A stretch of 64,000 nucleotides of DNA from an uncultured Rhodospirillales bacterium. Lineage in GTDB: Bacteria; Pseudomonadota; Alphaproteobacteria; Kiloniellales; Kiloniellaceae. The notes under the pieces were generated by a model. The model was not told where the DNA came from. It searched no databases and saw nothing but the letters and a program-made list of their open reading frames with translations. Positions 53,697 through 62,196 of this stretch are shown here, in pieces. Each line of letters opens with the position of its first letter. Position 1 is the first letter of the stretch. Made by a program: the position numbers and the translations under genes. The stretch lies in the NCBI GenBank assembly GCA_913060675.1, contig CAJXUS010000012.1:20004-84003 (forward strand), written 5' to 3'.

Positions 53697-54575
53697 TTAC
53701 ATTGGAAAATGGAGTGTTGCTCGAGATCCTCTGCCAAGTTGGCTATAGAGAGAGAATCTTCCTTCGTGGAGTTCCATCAGGGAATTGACTATAGATAGTC
53801 CAAGCCCAGTACTTCCTGATTGATTGTTGTTGGTAATGACATAGCCACTGTGAGCCTGACCAAAAGGTTGAAGAACTTTGTCCAGATCTTCTCTTGCAAT
53901 ACCAATGCCTGAATCAAGAATTGATATTCTGATTTCCCTTTTTCCGACACTATGGAGGATGGATACCTTGCCACCTTTATTTGTGTATTTTATCGCGTTG
54001 GAAAGCAGATTAAGCAGCATTTGCAAGAGAACACGATGATCTGCATTTAAAGAATTAGACTTTTTGGAAATACGATAATTTAATGAAATATTTTTTTCGT
54101 CTGCCATTTGCTGTAGAAAACTTATCGCATTTTCTATTGAGATGGTGACGTCGAGAGGCTCTTTGAATATTTCATATTCGCCCGAATTGATTTTTGTAAA
54201 ATTCAATAAATCATTAATCAAACTAAGAAGATGCTGGCCGCTTTTATGTATTAGTTGAACATATTCCTGATATTGCGGATTACCAATAGAGCCGAAAATC
54301 TCTTTATTGATTGTTTCAGAGAACCCGATGATTGCGTTGAGAGGGGTACGGAGTTCATGGCTCATACAGGCTAAAAAATCTTCGCGGGCTCTGGTAGCAT
54401 TTTCCAGCTCTTTCGTGCGTTGCCGTACTTTTTGCTCCAGCGTTGAATTTAAACTGATCAAGTTTTGGTTTACTTTGAATAACTCAATACTTTTTTGTTC
54501 CAGCAGATTTTCTGCCTGCTCCCGAGCTGACTTTTCCCTAAGATATCTGCTGCGTGAAACGGGTTCGTCAGTCAT
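53697..54575 (-). CDS. Soluble histidine kinase partner of H-NOX (HnoK-like)
   Basis: 292 residues, no membrane segment. A coiled coil (about 15-62) leads into HisKA with His73 in CMSHELRTPLNAIIGFSET; the ATPase domain has LLSNAIKYTNKGG, DSGIGIA and GSTGLGLSIVNSL. Starts inside the 3' end of the H-NOX gene (8-bp overlap). Known: H-NOX proteins inhibit or modulate associated kinases when NO binds their haem. No receiver domain or response-regulator gene is adjacent. Its HisKA helix is of the PleC/DivJ/PdhS type. Confidence 0.9.
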   Translation of the reverse strand: MTDEPVSRSRYLREKSAREQAENLLEQKSIELFKVNQNLISLNSTLEQKVRQRTKELENATRAREDFLACMSHELRTPLNAIIGFSETINKEIFGSIGNPQYQEYVQLIHKSGQHLLSLINDLLNFTKINSGEYEIFKEPLDVTISIENAISFLQQMADEKNISLNYRISKKSNSLNADHRVLLQMLLNLLSNAIKYTNKGGKVSILHSVGKREIRISILDSGIGIAREDLDKVLQPFGQAHSGYVITNNNQSGSTGLGLSIVNSLMELHEGRFSLYSQLGRGSRATLHFPM

Positions 54576-55122
54576 GTTGTTTTGTTAGGGTAAAGCGGCA
54601 AGATGTATTCTGTCCCTGGGACAAATCGTTTACAGTAAGAGTTATGTTTTCATTGAAATGTCGGATGGCGCCGATGATTAGCCCTTCGGCCAGTTTCGCA
54701 AAGGGTCGGTTGGAAGTATAAATCATTACCAGAGTATTTTCGTCTTCCCACTGATGTGCGAAGTGCGGTAGTTCGGCATCCGGATATAGTTTGCGGACTT
54801 CAGGGTGAATAACATCGTTAATTTGCATAAGAAAATTTAAACAACCCTTATTTGTTTTGGCATCAAAAAAGGTATTGTATTTTTTGGTGAAGGTTTGAAA
54901 AAGGTACTCCCCAAAGGTTTTTGTCAGGGTAGGAACATCAATATTCATTTCTTCTGACAGAGCTTCAACAAGCGTTATTATTTCATTGCAGCCATACGTC
55001 CCGACGGCTGTGTAGCTTCCGTTTGATGGGAGATCAGAAATATCTATAATATGGTCACATACTTTTTCGCCAAACCTGCTGTCGACCATTTCCAAAAATT
55101 CTGTAAATACGATGCCTTTCAT
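54568..55122 (-). CDS. H-NOX haem NO/O2-binding sensor protein
   Basis: 184 residues, AAGGGGAG before the ATG. Full H-NOX sequence: MKGIVFTEFLEMVDSRFG, YTAVGTYGCNEIITLVEALS, FGEYLFQTF, proximal haem ligand His106 in VIHPEVRKLYPDAELP, and the haem-propionate motif Tyr135-x-Ser137-x-Arg139 (YTSNR). Known: senses NO, and in facultative aerobes excludes O2 when the distal pocket lacks a hydrogen-bonding Tyr. Operates with the overlapping kinase. In other marine bacteria such pairs feed biofilm or quorum pathways; luxI/luxR lie about 7 kb away here, but a link is only a suggestion. Confidence 0.93.
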   Translation of the reverse strand: MKGIVFTEFLEMVDSRFGEKVCDHIIDISDLPSNGSYTAVGTYGCNEIITLVEALSEEMNIDVPTLTKTFGEYLFQTFTKKYNTFFDAKTNKGCLNFLMQINDVIHPEVRKLYPDAELPHFAHQWEDENTLVMIYTSNRPFAKLAEGLIIGAIRHFNENITLTVNDLSQGQNTSCRFTLTKQHD

Positions 55123-55261
55123 ATAGCTCCCCTTTAGCTGCTAGCAGGCCGTTGTTTTTTCGTATCAACGTAATGCAATATTTGAGGCAATTTTTTTCAG
55201 TATAAATCGTATACCTTAAACATATCTAAACTCTGGTTTGTCACAGGGTTTTGTCAGGTTC

Positions 55262-55318
55262 GATAAGAGGCTAAATAAAACCCAGAATTTTCTGAACTCC
55301 GGGTTTATTTAGCTTATC
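55262..55318 (-). terminator. Long hairpin downstream of aqpZ
   Basis: GCTAAATAAAACCC (55270-55283) pairs with GGGTTTATTTAGC (55301-55313), with flanking GATAAG/CTTATC extending the stem. It lies about 50 bp beyond the aqpZ stop and upstream of the H-NOX gene. A clear T-run after the stem is lacking, so termination is likely but not certain. Confidence 0.6.
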
Positions 55319-55369
55319 TCAAGTTTTTTCGGTTGGCTTATGCCTACCGAGAAAAACGGGGTCGTGTGC

Positions 55370-56056
55370 TTAAGACTTGAACCAGCGATAGCTAAAGCCT
55401 GCACCCAGCGCGCCGAGTAATGGGGCTACCCAGAACAACCAAAGTTGCTCGAGCGCCCAACCGCCGACAAAGAGGGCCGGGCCCGTGCTTCGAGCTGGGT
55501 TAACTGAGGTATTGGTGATCGGAATGGAAATCAGGTGGATCAAAACTAGTGCCAGGCCGATTGCTAGTGGGGCAAAGCCTGCGGGGGCTTTGTCATCGGT
55601 AACGCCGAGGATGATAAACAGGAAGAAGAAGGTCAGAAGGACTTCGATCAACAGGCCGCTCATCATGGAATAACCCATGGGCGAATGCTCACCATATCCG
55701 TTGGATGCAAAACCGCCGCTTAAAGAAAACTCCGGAATGCCGCTTGCGATCAGATAGAGCAGGGCAGAGGCTGCGATGCCACCTGCAAGTTGCGCAATCC
55801 AATAGGGTGCAATCTGTCCGACTTCGAATTTTCCGCCCGCCCAGAGGCCTAGGGTTACGGCAGGGTTAAAGTGTCCGCCAGAGATATGTCCAACCGCATA
55901 GGCCATGGTGACAACCGTTAAACCAAACGCCAGTGAGACACCGACAAAACCAATGCCGAGATCAGGAATGCCCGCTGCTAAAACAGCAGATCCGCAACCA
56001 CCAAAAACCAACCAGAATGTGCCGAGAAATTCAGCGCCGTAGGCCTTCGTATTCAT
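55370..56056 (-). CDS. aqpZ: Aquaporin Z
   Basis: 228 residues, six membrane segments and two NPA boxes: [20 protein letters not shown] and [20 protein letters not shown]. The selectivity-filter set Phe/His/Thr/Arg of water-selective AqpZ is present (His in [17 protein letters not shown], Arg after the second NPA). Conducts water, and possibly small neutral solutes, across the inner membrane. Single gene with its own hairpin downstream; osmotic adaptation fits a marine organism handling methylated osmolytes. Confidence 0.93.
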   Translation of the reverse strand: MNTKAYGAEFLGTFWLVFGGCGSAVLAAGIPDLGIGFVGVSLAFGLTVVTMAYAVGHISGGHFNPAVTLGLWAGGKFEVGQIAPYWIAQLAGGIAASALLYLIASGIPEFSLSGGFASNGYGEHSPMGYSMMSGLLIEVLLTFFFLFIILGVTDDKAPAGFAPLAIGLALVLIHLISIPITNTSVNPARSTGPALFVGGWALEQLWLFWVAPLLGALGAGFSYRWFKS

Positions 56057-56604
56057 CTTAAAAACCCCTTAAAGTGTGGTTGGAATTTATCATGACACCG
56101 CGTCGCGCGTCGCTCATGTAGCTGAACTACACTTTGCTCCTTGCTTCTTGTGTCCTAAAAAATTGCAGCCACACTGTTCGATAAATTGGAAAAAGAGGGG
56201 CTGAATGGAACTGAACTCCCCTCCTGAAATCTTACTTCTGGGCGGATAATAACATAGCGTGGTTGAAAATCTGCTGCGTAAAGTTACTTAGATTTTGAAT
56301 GCATTCGACAGGAACTGGTCTCGCCACTGATAATACTGTGCCTGGCTGATGCCATGCTCATTGCAAATATCACTAACGGATTGTCCCTTCAGACCTGACA
56401 AAACAATCAGGCTCTTCATCTCACTCGTCCATTAACGTCTTTTCATGCTTCGGTCTCCCGGTATAAAACTGCAAAAAGACTATCTTAATTCAAGCTAATT
56501 TGAAATCGGGGGCAGGATACTTACGAACTCTTAACGGCAGCGTGGCTCTTGGTTTTAAGTCACGGGGTTTGTGATAATTTGATGTTGCAAGATCAGAGTG
56601 TAAA
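56057..56604. other. 548-bp intergenic stretch holding a transposase remnant
   Basis: Apart from the fragment listed at 56288-56446 I see no gene. The first 100 bp must carry the aqpZ promoter. No terminal inverted repeats or target duplication of an intact insertion sequence were seen around the remnant, so it appears old and eroded. Confidence 0.5.
56288..56446 (-). pseudogene. IS3-type transposase OrfA fragment
   Basis: The minus-strand reading from ATG 56446 is MKRR, stop (TAA), then WTSEMKSLIVLSGLKGQSVS followed by DICNEHGISQAQYYQWRDQF and LSNAFKI-stop. This is the N-terminal HTH_Tnp_1 domain of an IS3-family-like OrfA (pattern: LKGxSVxxICxEHGISxxxYYxWRDxFL). The nonsense codon at position 5 and the loss of everything downstream mark it as dead. 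It shows past insertion-sequence activity between aqpZ and the racemase operon. Confidence 0.75.
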
Positions 56605-57429
56605 TTATTTACGCCAGCCAGAATAATGTACAGGGGTGACGACATCCTGGACCATGCCTGTCAGAGTTGTGAGATCAAATACGGGCAGGCCGGTCTCGTT
56701 CTGAATACGGTGGGCGTAGGGTGGCATATCGGTGCATTCCAGCACCAATGCTCTTGTTTCTGGGACACGTTTTAGAAGCTGATGGGCGGCGGATACGACC
56801 TCCTCTTCAACCAAGCCTAGGTCCATGTCGGTGCGTTTGTTGTGCAAAATGACATCGGCAAACTCTGGGTACTCTTCCATGCCTTGAATTGTAACAGGGA
56901 TATCTATGGCGCCCACAGCCTTGAAATGAGCGTCGGTTATGCTATTTTTACTGGCCGTAAGCACACCAACAGGAGCTTTTCGCCCGGTCATGTGCCAGGC
57001 TAAAGGGATTTGGATCAGACTTGAAGCAAAGACGGGAACATCAACGGCCTCTGTGAGGTCTTGTTGATAAAGCGCTGAAAATCCACAGCTGCTGGTAATG
57101 GCACGTGCGCCTTCTTGGACAAGATCGCGGGCGGCGGCGATAAAAAGATCTCGTAGTTGGTCGTTGGGTTCATTGAGGAGCTTTTGGACCGTTGCACCTT
57201 TTATGGTGTGGTATAGCACCGGGAAAGAAAGCCCTGCGGGGTTTTTGATATGGCCAGGGGGCTTGGGAAAATAACTCTCGAGGCAAATCACTCCAATAGA
57301 AATGCCGTAAAAATTGCGATCCCCTTTATGGACATGGCCACTCTTATGGATTTGGTTTGCTATGTGTGTATTCAATTGATCGTTCCTGGAGCTAGTTGAA
57401 TCTATCCACTCTGAAGGGAGAGATGTCAT
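56605..57429 (-). CDS. Asp/Glu racemase or maleate-isomerase-superfamily protein
   Basis: 274 residues. Two-domain Asp/Glu/hydantoin-racemase fold with catalytic-type cysteines in AITSSCGFSALYQQDL (about residue 113) and LVLECTDMPPYAHRI (about 230). Known members racemise amino acids, isomerise maleate or decarboxylate arylmalonates, so the reaction is not fixed. Its start overlaps the 3' end of the D-amino-acid-dehydrogenase-like gene by 38 bp. That coupling suggests supply or removal of a D-enantiomer: racemase, then FAD oxidation, of a TRAP-imported compound (inference). Confidence 0.8.
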   Translation of the reverse strand: MTSLPSEWIDSTSSRNDQLNTHIANQIHKSGHVHKGDRNFYGISIGVICLESYFPKPPGHIKNPAGLSFPVLYHTIKGATVQKLLNEPNDQLRDLFIAAARDLVQEGARAITSSCGFSALYQQDLTEAVDVPVFASSLIQIPLAWHMTGRKAPVGVLTASKNSITDAHFKAVGAIDIPVTIQGMEEYPEFADVILHNKRTDMDLGLVEEEVVSAAHQLLKRVPETRALVLECTDMPPYAHRIQNETGLPVFDLTTLTGMVQDVVTPVHYSGWRK

Positions 57430-58627
57430 CGTTGATGGGTTTATTCATGACGATGTCAGAAATCAAGCGCCCGGTTTTTGGTGCCATCATCAGACCATAG
57501 TGGCTATGCCCAAAGGCGGCATAGAGATTTTCCATTCCTGGCACCGCGCCAATACAAGGGAGACTATCGGGTAAAGAAGGGCGCACGCCCATCCATGTCG
57601 TGGGAGGTGTGTCGGGAAGATCTGGCACCATTTTGCGGGCTAGTTTGCTCATCCGATGTGCTTTGGCGGAGCTTTCTGGGGCGTTAATGTTGGCAAACTC
57701 GGCCTGTCCAGCGACCCGCAAGCCGCCATCCATGGAGCTTGCCACACATTTATGATCAACATCCATGATCGAGTGATTAAGCGTGAGGCCGGGATTTTCA
57801 AACATCGCGTGATAGCCCCGCTCTGCTTGCATCGGGATCTTAATACCAAGAGGACGCAAGAGATCGGCCGACCAAGCCCCGGCTGACAGAACGAGGTTGT
57901 CAGCGTTTAGAGTACCTGTGCTGGTGATGATCTGCCAGGCTCCTTCATTCGATTGTAGGGTATGGACATCTGTTCGTTCGATGATCCCGCCCAAGGCGCG
58001 GAATTTGTCGGCTAGAACTTCGCCGATTTTTCCCGGTGATGTTGCGCGGCCCTGGTCTTTGATCAAAATTGCGGCCTTGAATTCTTTCGTTAACGCGGGC
58101 TCTAACTCTTGTAAATGCTTGGCCCCAATGCGTTCAAGTTGTGCGCCTCTTTCTTGACGAAGGCTGTATTCCAAAGCGTTAAGCCGCGCATTGTCGGCAT
58201 TCCTAAAGGCGTGAACATAGTAGCTATCTTGGATCAGGTTCTCATGCCCGGTTCCGGCCAGATGCGCACGATATAATTCTACATTTGAGTGGTTTAGGGT
58301 TTCCATTGCTGTGATGGTGGCGTGGACGCGGTCCATTCGGGCGTTAGACAAAAACTTCATTGTCCAAGGTAGCAGGCGGGGAAGGTGAGAGAGTTTTATC
58401 GATACCGGCCCATTGGGATCAAGCAACCAGCGAGGAATATTTTTCCAGACACCCGGCATGGATTGCGGAATGATCGACCAGGGTGAAATAACTCCAGCGT
58501 TTCCAAAAGATGCTCCTTGTCCTGGTAGATCACGATCAATCAAGCGTACCCTTGCGCCTGCTTGTGTTAAGGACAAGGCTGAGCATATGCCGACGATGCC
58601 GGCACCTATAACGGTTACATTTTTCAT
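57392..58627 (-). CDS. D-amino-acid dehydrogenase-like flavoprotein (DadA family)
   Basis: 411 residues, AAGGAAG before the ATG. FAD site VTVIGAGIVGICSALSLTQA with the DadA-like GASFGNAGVISPWSIIPQSM, then SIKLSHLPRLLPWTMKFLSN, and a C-terminus WMGVRPSLPDSLPCIGAVPG and FGHSHYGLMMAPKTGRLISD. Known: DadA-type enzymes oxidise D-amino acids to keto acids and pass electrons to quinone. Follows the TRAP permease gene by 38 bp and overlaps the racemase-like gene. Substrate not determinable. Confidence 0.87.
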   Translation of the reverse strand: MKNVTVIGAGIVGICSALSLTQAGARVRLIDRDLPGQGASFGNAGVISPWSIIPQSMPGVWKNIPRWLLDPNGPVSIKLSHLPRLLPWTMKFLSNARMDRVHATITAMETLNHSNVELYRAHLAGTGHENLIQDSYYVHAFRNADNARLNALEYSLRQERGAQLERIGAKHLQELEPALTKEFKAAILIKDQGRATSPGKIGEVLADKFRALGGIIERTDVHTLQSNEGAWQIITSTGTLNADNLVLSAGAWSADLLRPLGIKIPMQAERGYHAMFENPGLTLNHSIMDVDHKCVASSMDGGLRVAGQAEFANINAPESSAKAHRMSKLARKMVPDLPDTPPTTWMGVRPSLPDSLPCIGAVPGMENLYAAFGHSHYGLMMAPKTGRLISDIVMNKPINDDISPFRVDRFN

Positions 58628-58665
58628 CGGATTGACTTCCTTTAATTATGCCTTTGCATGTACAT

Positions 58666-60897
58666 TTATTGGCCGGGCACACTAAGGGGTTCGCTGGGTT
58701 CACGTCGGAGCCATTGCTCGATAAGAACGGGCGCCATGACCACAAGAGATGCGAGATCACTGTTTAGCCCTGGTGCTACCAGTAACAGGCCGCCAATGGC
58801 CATCAGTAATCGCCAAAGCCCAGACAAAGGAGCAAGGAAATAACCTGACACAGCGGTTGCTATGGCAAAGATCCCTAGGGCACAGGTGATAGATACCTGG
58901 AGAAAAGAGCCAAGGGTAAAGTACTCCGGTAATACAATCAGCATCGTCGGCGCATAGACAAAGACCATGGGTACCATGAGCTTGCCGAGGCCGAGGGTAA
59001 AGGCGCTGATCCCGGTACGAAACGGATTGGCCCCCGCGATCCCTGCCGCTGCGTAAGCCGAGGCGCATACAGGTGGTGTAATCTCAGAAATAACCCCGTA
59101 GTAGAGTACAAACATATGAGTTGCCAACGGCGGCACACCGAGTTGGGTCAAGGCTGGCTGTGCGACGGATACCAGCATGATGTAGAGCGCGGTTGTTGGA
59201 AGTCCTGCCCCCATCAAAATACAGGCGATTGCGATGAGCACGAGAGACAGGAACTGTTGAATAGAGGCCTGGGTAAAGGCATCAACCGGTATCCATCCTA
59301 GAACGGCATATAATGTTTCTGCCATTTCAGCTGCACCGCCAGTGACCATAAAGCCCAGTCGAAATCCAACGCCTGTTGTGTTGATGACACCAACAACAAT
59401 GCCAACGGCTGCCGATGCCGCCCCAACGGCAAGAGCGTATTGAACTCCAACGTGCAGACTATCAAACAGCGAGTTAAAGCTGTGACGCTCTCCCTTGTGC
59501 ATCATCCCCACAATGATACAGGCAGCTAGAACTCCCGCCATGGTTGGCGAGAAACCTTCTCCACTAAGAGAAGACGCTTTCCAAAAAACAAACGCAAGTA
59601 AAGCCAATGGTAATATCAGGGTGAGAGGTTTGCGAATAGAAGAAAAACCAACCGTGATACAGAGACTGAGGCCAATGAAAGCGGCCATATTGGGTGAGTA
59701 ACCAGAAAAGAGTACCACCAGCAGGGCGACAAGTGGGATGACTGTATGCCAGCCTTCTTTCCAGACCCTGATCAGAATAGGCAATTCCTCTTTGGTGTAA
59801 GTCTTGAGGCCGAGCCTTTTAGCGGTGAAGTGAACGATCGACATCACTCCGATGTAATGCATCAAAGCGGGAACAATCGCCGCAATTACAATCGTGGTGT
59901 AAGGTACTTCGAGATATTCTGCCATTAGGAAGCTTGCCGCTCCCATGATCGGCGGTGTGATCTGCCCACCAGCACTGGCTGCGGCCTCTACCCCACCTGC
60001 AAAGTGGCCGGGGTAACCCATCCTTTTCATATTCGGGATGGTAAGAGATCCGGTGGAGACCGTGTTTGCAATCGATGAACCAGAGATGGTTCCAAAGAAG
60101 GCGGACGACACAACGGATACTTTCGCAGGTCCACCTGTATAACGTCCTGCGACAATCATGGCGTTATCTACAAAGAACTGTCCCAAGCCCATGCGTTGAG
60201 CGACAACACCGAAGAGAACGAAGTGAAAGACAACGGTTGAGACAACCCAGAGCGTAACCCCGAAGATACCTTCGAACGGGAAGTACATATTGTTGACAAA
60301 CTGACGCCAGTCTACACCTGGATGCTGCAGTATTTGAACTGGGATATAGGGGCCGAGCAGGGCGTACAGGATGAAGATCAAAATAATAATGGGGAGGACA
60401 GCACCAATAGTTCGACGGGCGATTTCCAAAACGGCAAGGACAAGGATGGTACCAAGTATAACGTCGATATCAGTAGGGTTCCCCTGTCGTAACATTTGAC
60501 TTGGGACTTCTAGACCAAGCCCGGAAAATCCACGCCAACTTACCCACAAGAATAGTGCGGCAACGACAGATAGGATCATAAAGGCCCAGTCATAGAGCGG
60601 TACATTCCCCGGCTTTATAAAACGAGCTGGATTGTAAGCCAGGTTAGCTTTGGTTTTTAAAAGCGGAAACCCAATAAAAACAAATAGGAATAAACCGGAC
60701 AAATGAACGCCCATATGGATGTAATCAACGGGGGTTCCAAAACCAGCCGTCCAGAGATGATAGATCGCAAAAGCAACCGTCGCCCAGTAAATGAACCGGG
60801 TTAGTAAGTGCCCGTTATCCCTAGTGTTTAGGGAAGTGTCGTATTTCTTCTCGATCTCATCGAGTGTTGCTTGATCTAGCTCGGCTTGTAAGGACAT
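58666..60897 (-). CDS. TRAP transporter, fused small and large permease (TAXI class)
   Basis: 743 residues with about 16-18 membrane segments. An N-terminal small-subunit-like part (about 30-130) is fused to the large DctM-like part. Recognisable stretches are VSSAFFGTISGSSIANTVST, TGSLTIPNMKRMGYPGHFAG and GAGLPTTALYIMLVSVAQPA, the usual '4TM/12TM fusion' features. Known: sodium-driven high-affinity import of carboxylates and amino-acid-like solutes using a TAXI binding protein. The binding protein is encoded just upstream, with a hairpin between. Confidence 0.92.
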   Translation of the reverse strand: MSLQAELDQATLDEIEKKYDTSLNTRDNGHLLTRFIYWATVAFAIYHLWTAGFGTPVDYIHMGVHLSGLFLFVFIGFPLLKTKANLAYNPARFIKPGNVPLYDWAFMILSVVAALFLWVSWRGFSGLGLEVPSQMLRQGNPTDIDVILGTILVLAVLEIARRTIGAVLPIIILIFILYALLGPYIPVQILQHPGVDWRQFVNNMYFPFEGIFGVTLWVVSTVVFHFVLFGVVAQRMGLGQFFVDNAMIVAGRYTGGPAKVSVVSSAFFGTISGSSIANTVSTGSLTIPNMKRMGYPGHFAGGVEAAASAGGQITPPIMGAASFLMAEYLEVPYTTIVIAAIVPALMHYIGVMSIVHFTAKRLGLKTYTKEELPILIRVWKEGWHTVIPLVALLVVLFSGYSPNMAAFIGLSLCITVGFSSIRKPLTLILPLALLAFVFWKASSLSGEGFSPTMAGVLAACIIVGMMHKGERHSFNSLFDSLHVGVQYALAVGAASAAVGIVVGVINTTGVGFRLGFMVTGGAAEMAETLYAVLGWIPVDAFTQASIQQFLSLVLIAIACILMGAGLPTTALYIMLVSVAQPALTQLGVPPLATHMFVLYYGVISEITPPVCASAYAAAGIAGANPFRTGISAFTLGLGKLMVPMVFVYAPTMLIVLPEYFTLGSFLQVSITCALGIFAIATAVSGYFLAPLSGLWRLLMAIGGLLLVAPGLNSDLASLVVMAPVLIEQWLRREPSEPLSVPGQ

Positions 60898-60972
60898 GAC
60901 TTACTCACATTCAATCATCTTAGGAACAGTTCTTGGTGTTCCAGAATGGTTTGGCTGGTATTGATAAATAAG

Positions 60973-61001
60973 TAGAGGGCTGTGGGGTGCACAGCCCTCT
61001 A
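60973..61001 (-). terminator. Attenuator hairpin between TAXI binding protein and permease
   Basis: TAGAGGGCTGTG and CACAGCCCTCTA form a perfect 12-bp stem, followed on the minus strand by a T-rich stretch. It lies about 20 bp after the binding-protein stop and 76 bp before the permease start, so it should favour a high binding-protein to permease ratio. Confidence 0.8.
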
Positions 61002-61019
61002 TATGAGTTTCAATGCTGC

Positions 61020-62030
61020 TTAATTCAGCATGCCGACTTCTTTATAGAAGCGTGCGGCCCCGGGGTGGAGAGGCACACCAATACCTTCAATTCCATCAAG
61101 GGCTGTTTCCAGCGTGATCGCTTTACCTTTGGCATGTCCGTTATCCAAAAGCTTACGCGAAGTTTCAGACCACATTGCCTTGGTAATTTGATAAATCAGC
61201 TCTTCGTCCTGATTGGCATTGGTGACGAGAATACCTGACACGGCAACGGTGTTTACGTCATAGGTTATGCCAGGGTAGGTTCCTGCTGGGATTTTTGACG
61301 GGATGTAGTATGGCACTGTCGTATTGGCCATTTTTACTTCTTTATCGGTGAAGGAATAAAGCTCCATCCCCTTGGTGTTATCCAGTTGGATCATGGCGGC
61401 AACGGGTGTGCCCGCAGCATAAAAGTAAGCATCGAGCTGACCATCGGCCAAACGTTCGGCACTTTGTGAGTTGTTCAGCTCAGCTTCATCGATGTTATCG
61501 CGGTTAACGCCATGATCACCCATGATTAATTCGACTGCTATCTGTGTCCCTGATCCGGCTTGAGCAATACCTACGCGCTTACCTTTTAAGGCTTCTAGTC
61601 CAGCGAGTGCGCCGCCTTTTGGCATAACGAGATGGAGGTCTTCTGGATAGAGATTGGCAATGATCCGCAGGTCAGGTTTGGCGTTTCCTTCGTATTTGCC
61701 AACGCCTTTATAGGCGAAGTGAAGGGTGGCTGCGCCAGAAAGGCCCGCTTCCATTTGTCCTGCCTGAATAGCATTTACATTGTGTGCCGAAGCGTTGGTG
61801 GATTGGGCCATGGCGACCAGACCGGGAACGCCACAGTTTCCGCCTTGGTCACAAGCACGAGATCCGGGTGGGTTGGAAATCGCATTGGCGATGATGCCAC
61901 CAATAGGGAAGTAGGTTCCCCCGGCACCACCGGTACCAATTCTAAAAAATTTCATTTCTTGAGCTGATGCTGCCCCGGCTATCATAGAACAGGCCAAAAG
62001 AGCGCCTGTGATTTTGGCAATGTGTTTCAT
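61020..62030 (-). CDS. TAXI-family TRAP solute-binding protein
   Basis: 336 residues from ATG 62030 (GGAGA 6 bp upstream; a GTG four codons earlier is also in frame). Signal peptide of about 23 residues ending GAASAQE. The TAXI signature FFRIGTGGAGGTYFPIGGII follows, then LEALKGKRVGIAQAGSGTQI and YPGITYDVNTVAVSGILVTN. A Cys pair in SRACDQGGNCGVPG is typical of the family. Captures the substrate for the fused permease. First gene of the TRAP/DadA-like/racemase operon, divergent from the LysR at 62197. Confidence 0.93.
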   Translation of the reverse strand: MKHIAKITGALLACSMIAGAASAQEMKFFRIGTGGAGGTYFPIGGIIANAISNPPGSRACDQGGNCGVPGLVAMAQSTNASAHNVNAIQAGQMEAGLSGAATLHFAYKGVGKYEGNAKPDLRIIANLYPEDLHLVMPKGGALAGLEALKGKRVGIAQAGSGTQIAVELIMGDHGVNRDNIDEAELNNSQSAERLADGQLDAYFYAAGTPVAAMIQLDNTKGMELYSFTDKEVKMANTTVPYYIPSKIPAGTYPGITYDVNTVAVSGILVTNANQDEELIYQITKAMWSETSRKLLDNGHAKGKAITLETALDGIEGIGVPLHPGAARFYKEVGMLN

Positions 62031-62133
62031 CTTATTCTCCACTGTTGTCTGCTGTTATCTGCATGTTCGCTTGTAACGAAGCTTTTTGTTATTGAGTCTT
62101 GGAAAACAACTCTGAGTAGGTTGGCAAGAATTA

Positions 62134-62157
62134 TTCATAAATACAAATTTGAAATAT
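62134..62157. promoter_or_regulatory. Candidate OccR/NocR-type operator (shared motif copy 2)
   Basis: TTCATAAA, then five bases, then ATTTGAAATAT: almost the same as 32230-32255. It lies between the TAXI gene and its divergent LysR gene, 40 bp before the LysR start. TTCA/TGAA ends form a dyad. Confidence 0.4.
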
Positions 62158-62196
62158 CTTTGATTCGATAAGAAAAATTTATATATAATCGGGACT

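Noticed and set aside
60560..60897. Separate small TRAP (DctQ-like) gene
   Set aside because: The small-subunit-like segment is in one continuous frame with the large permease; it is a fusion.
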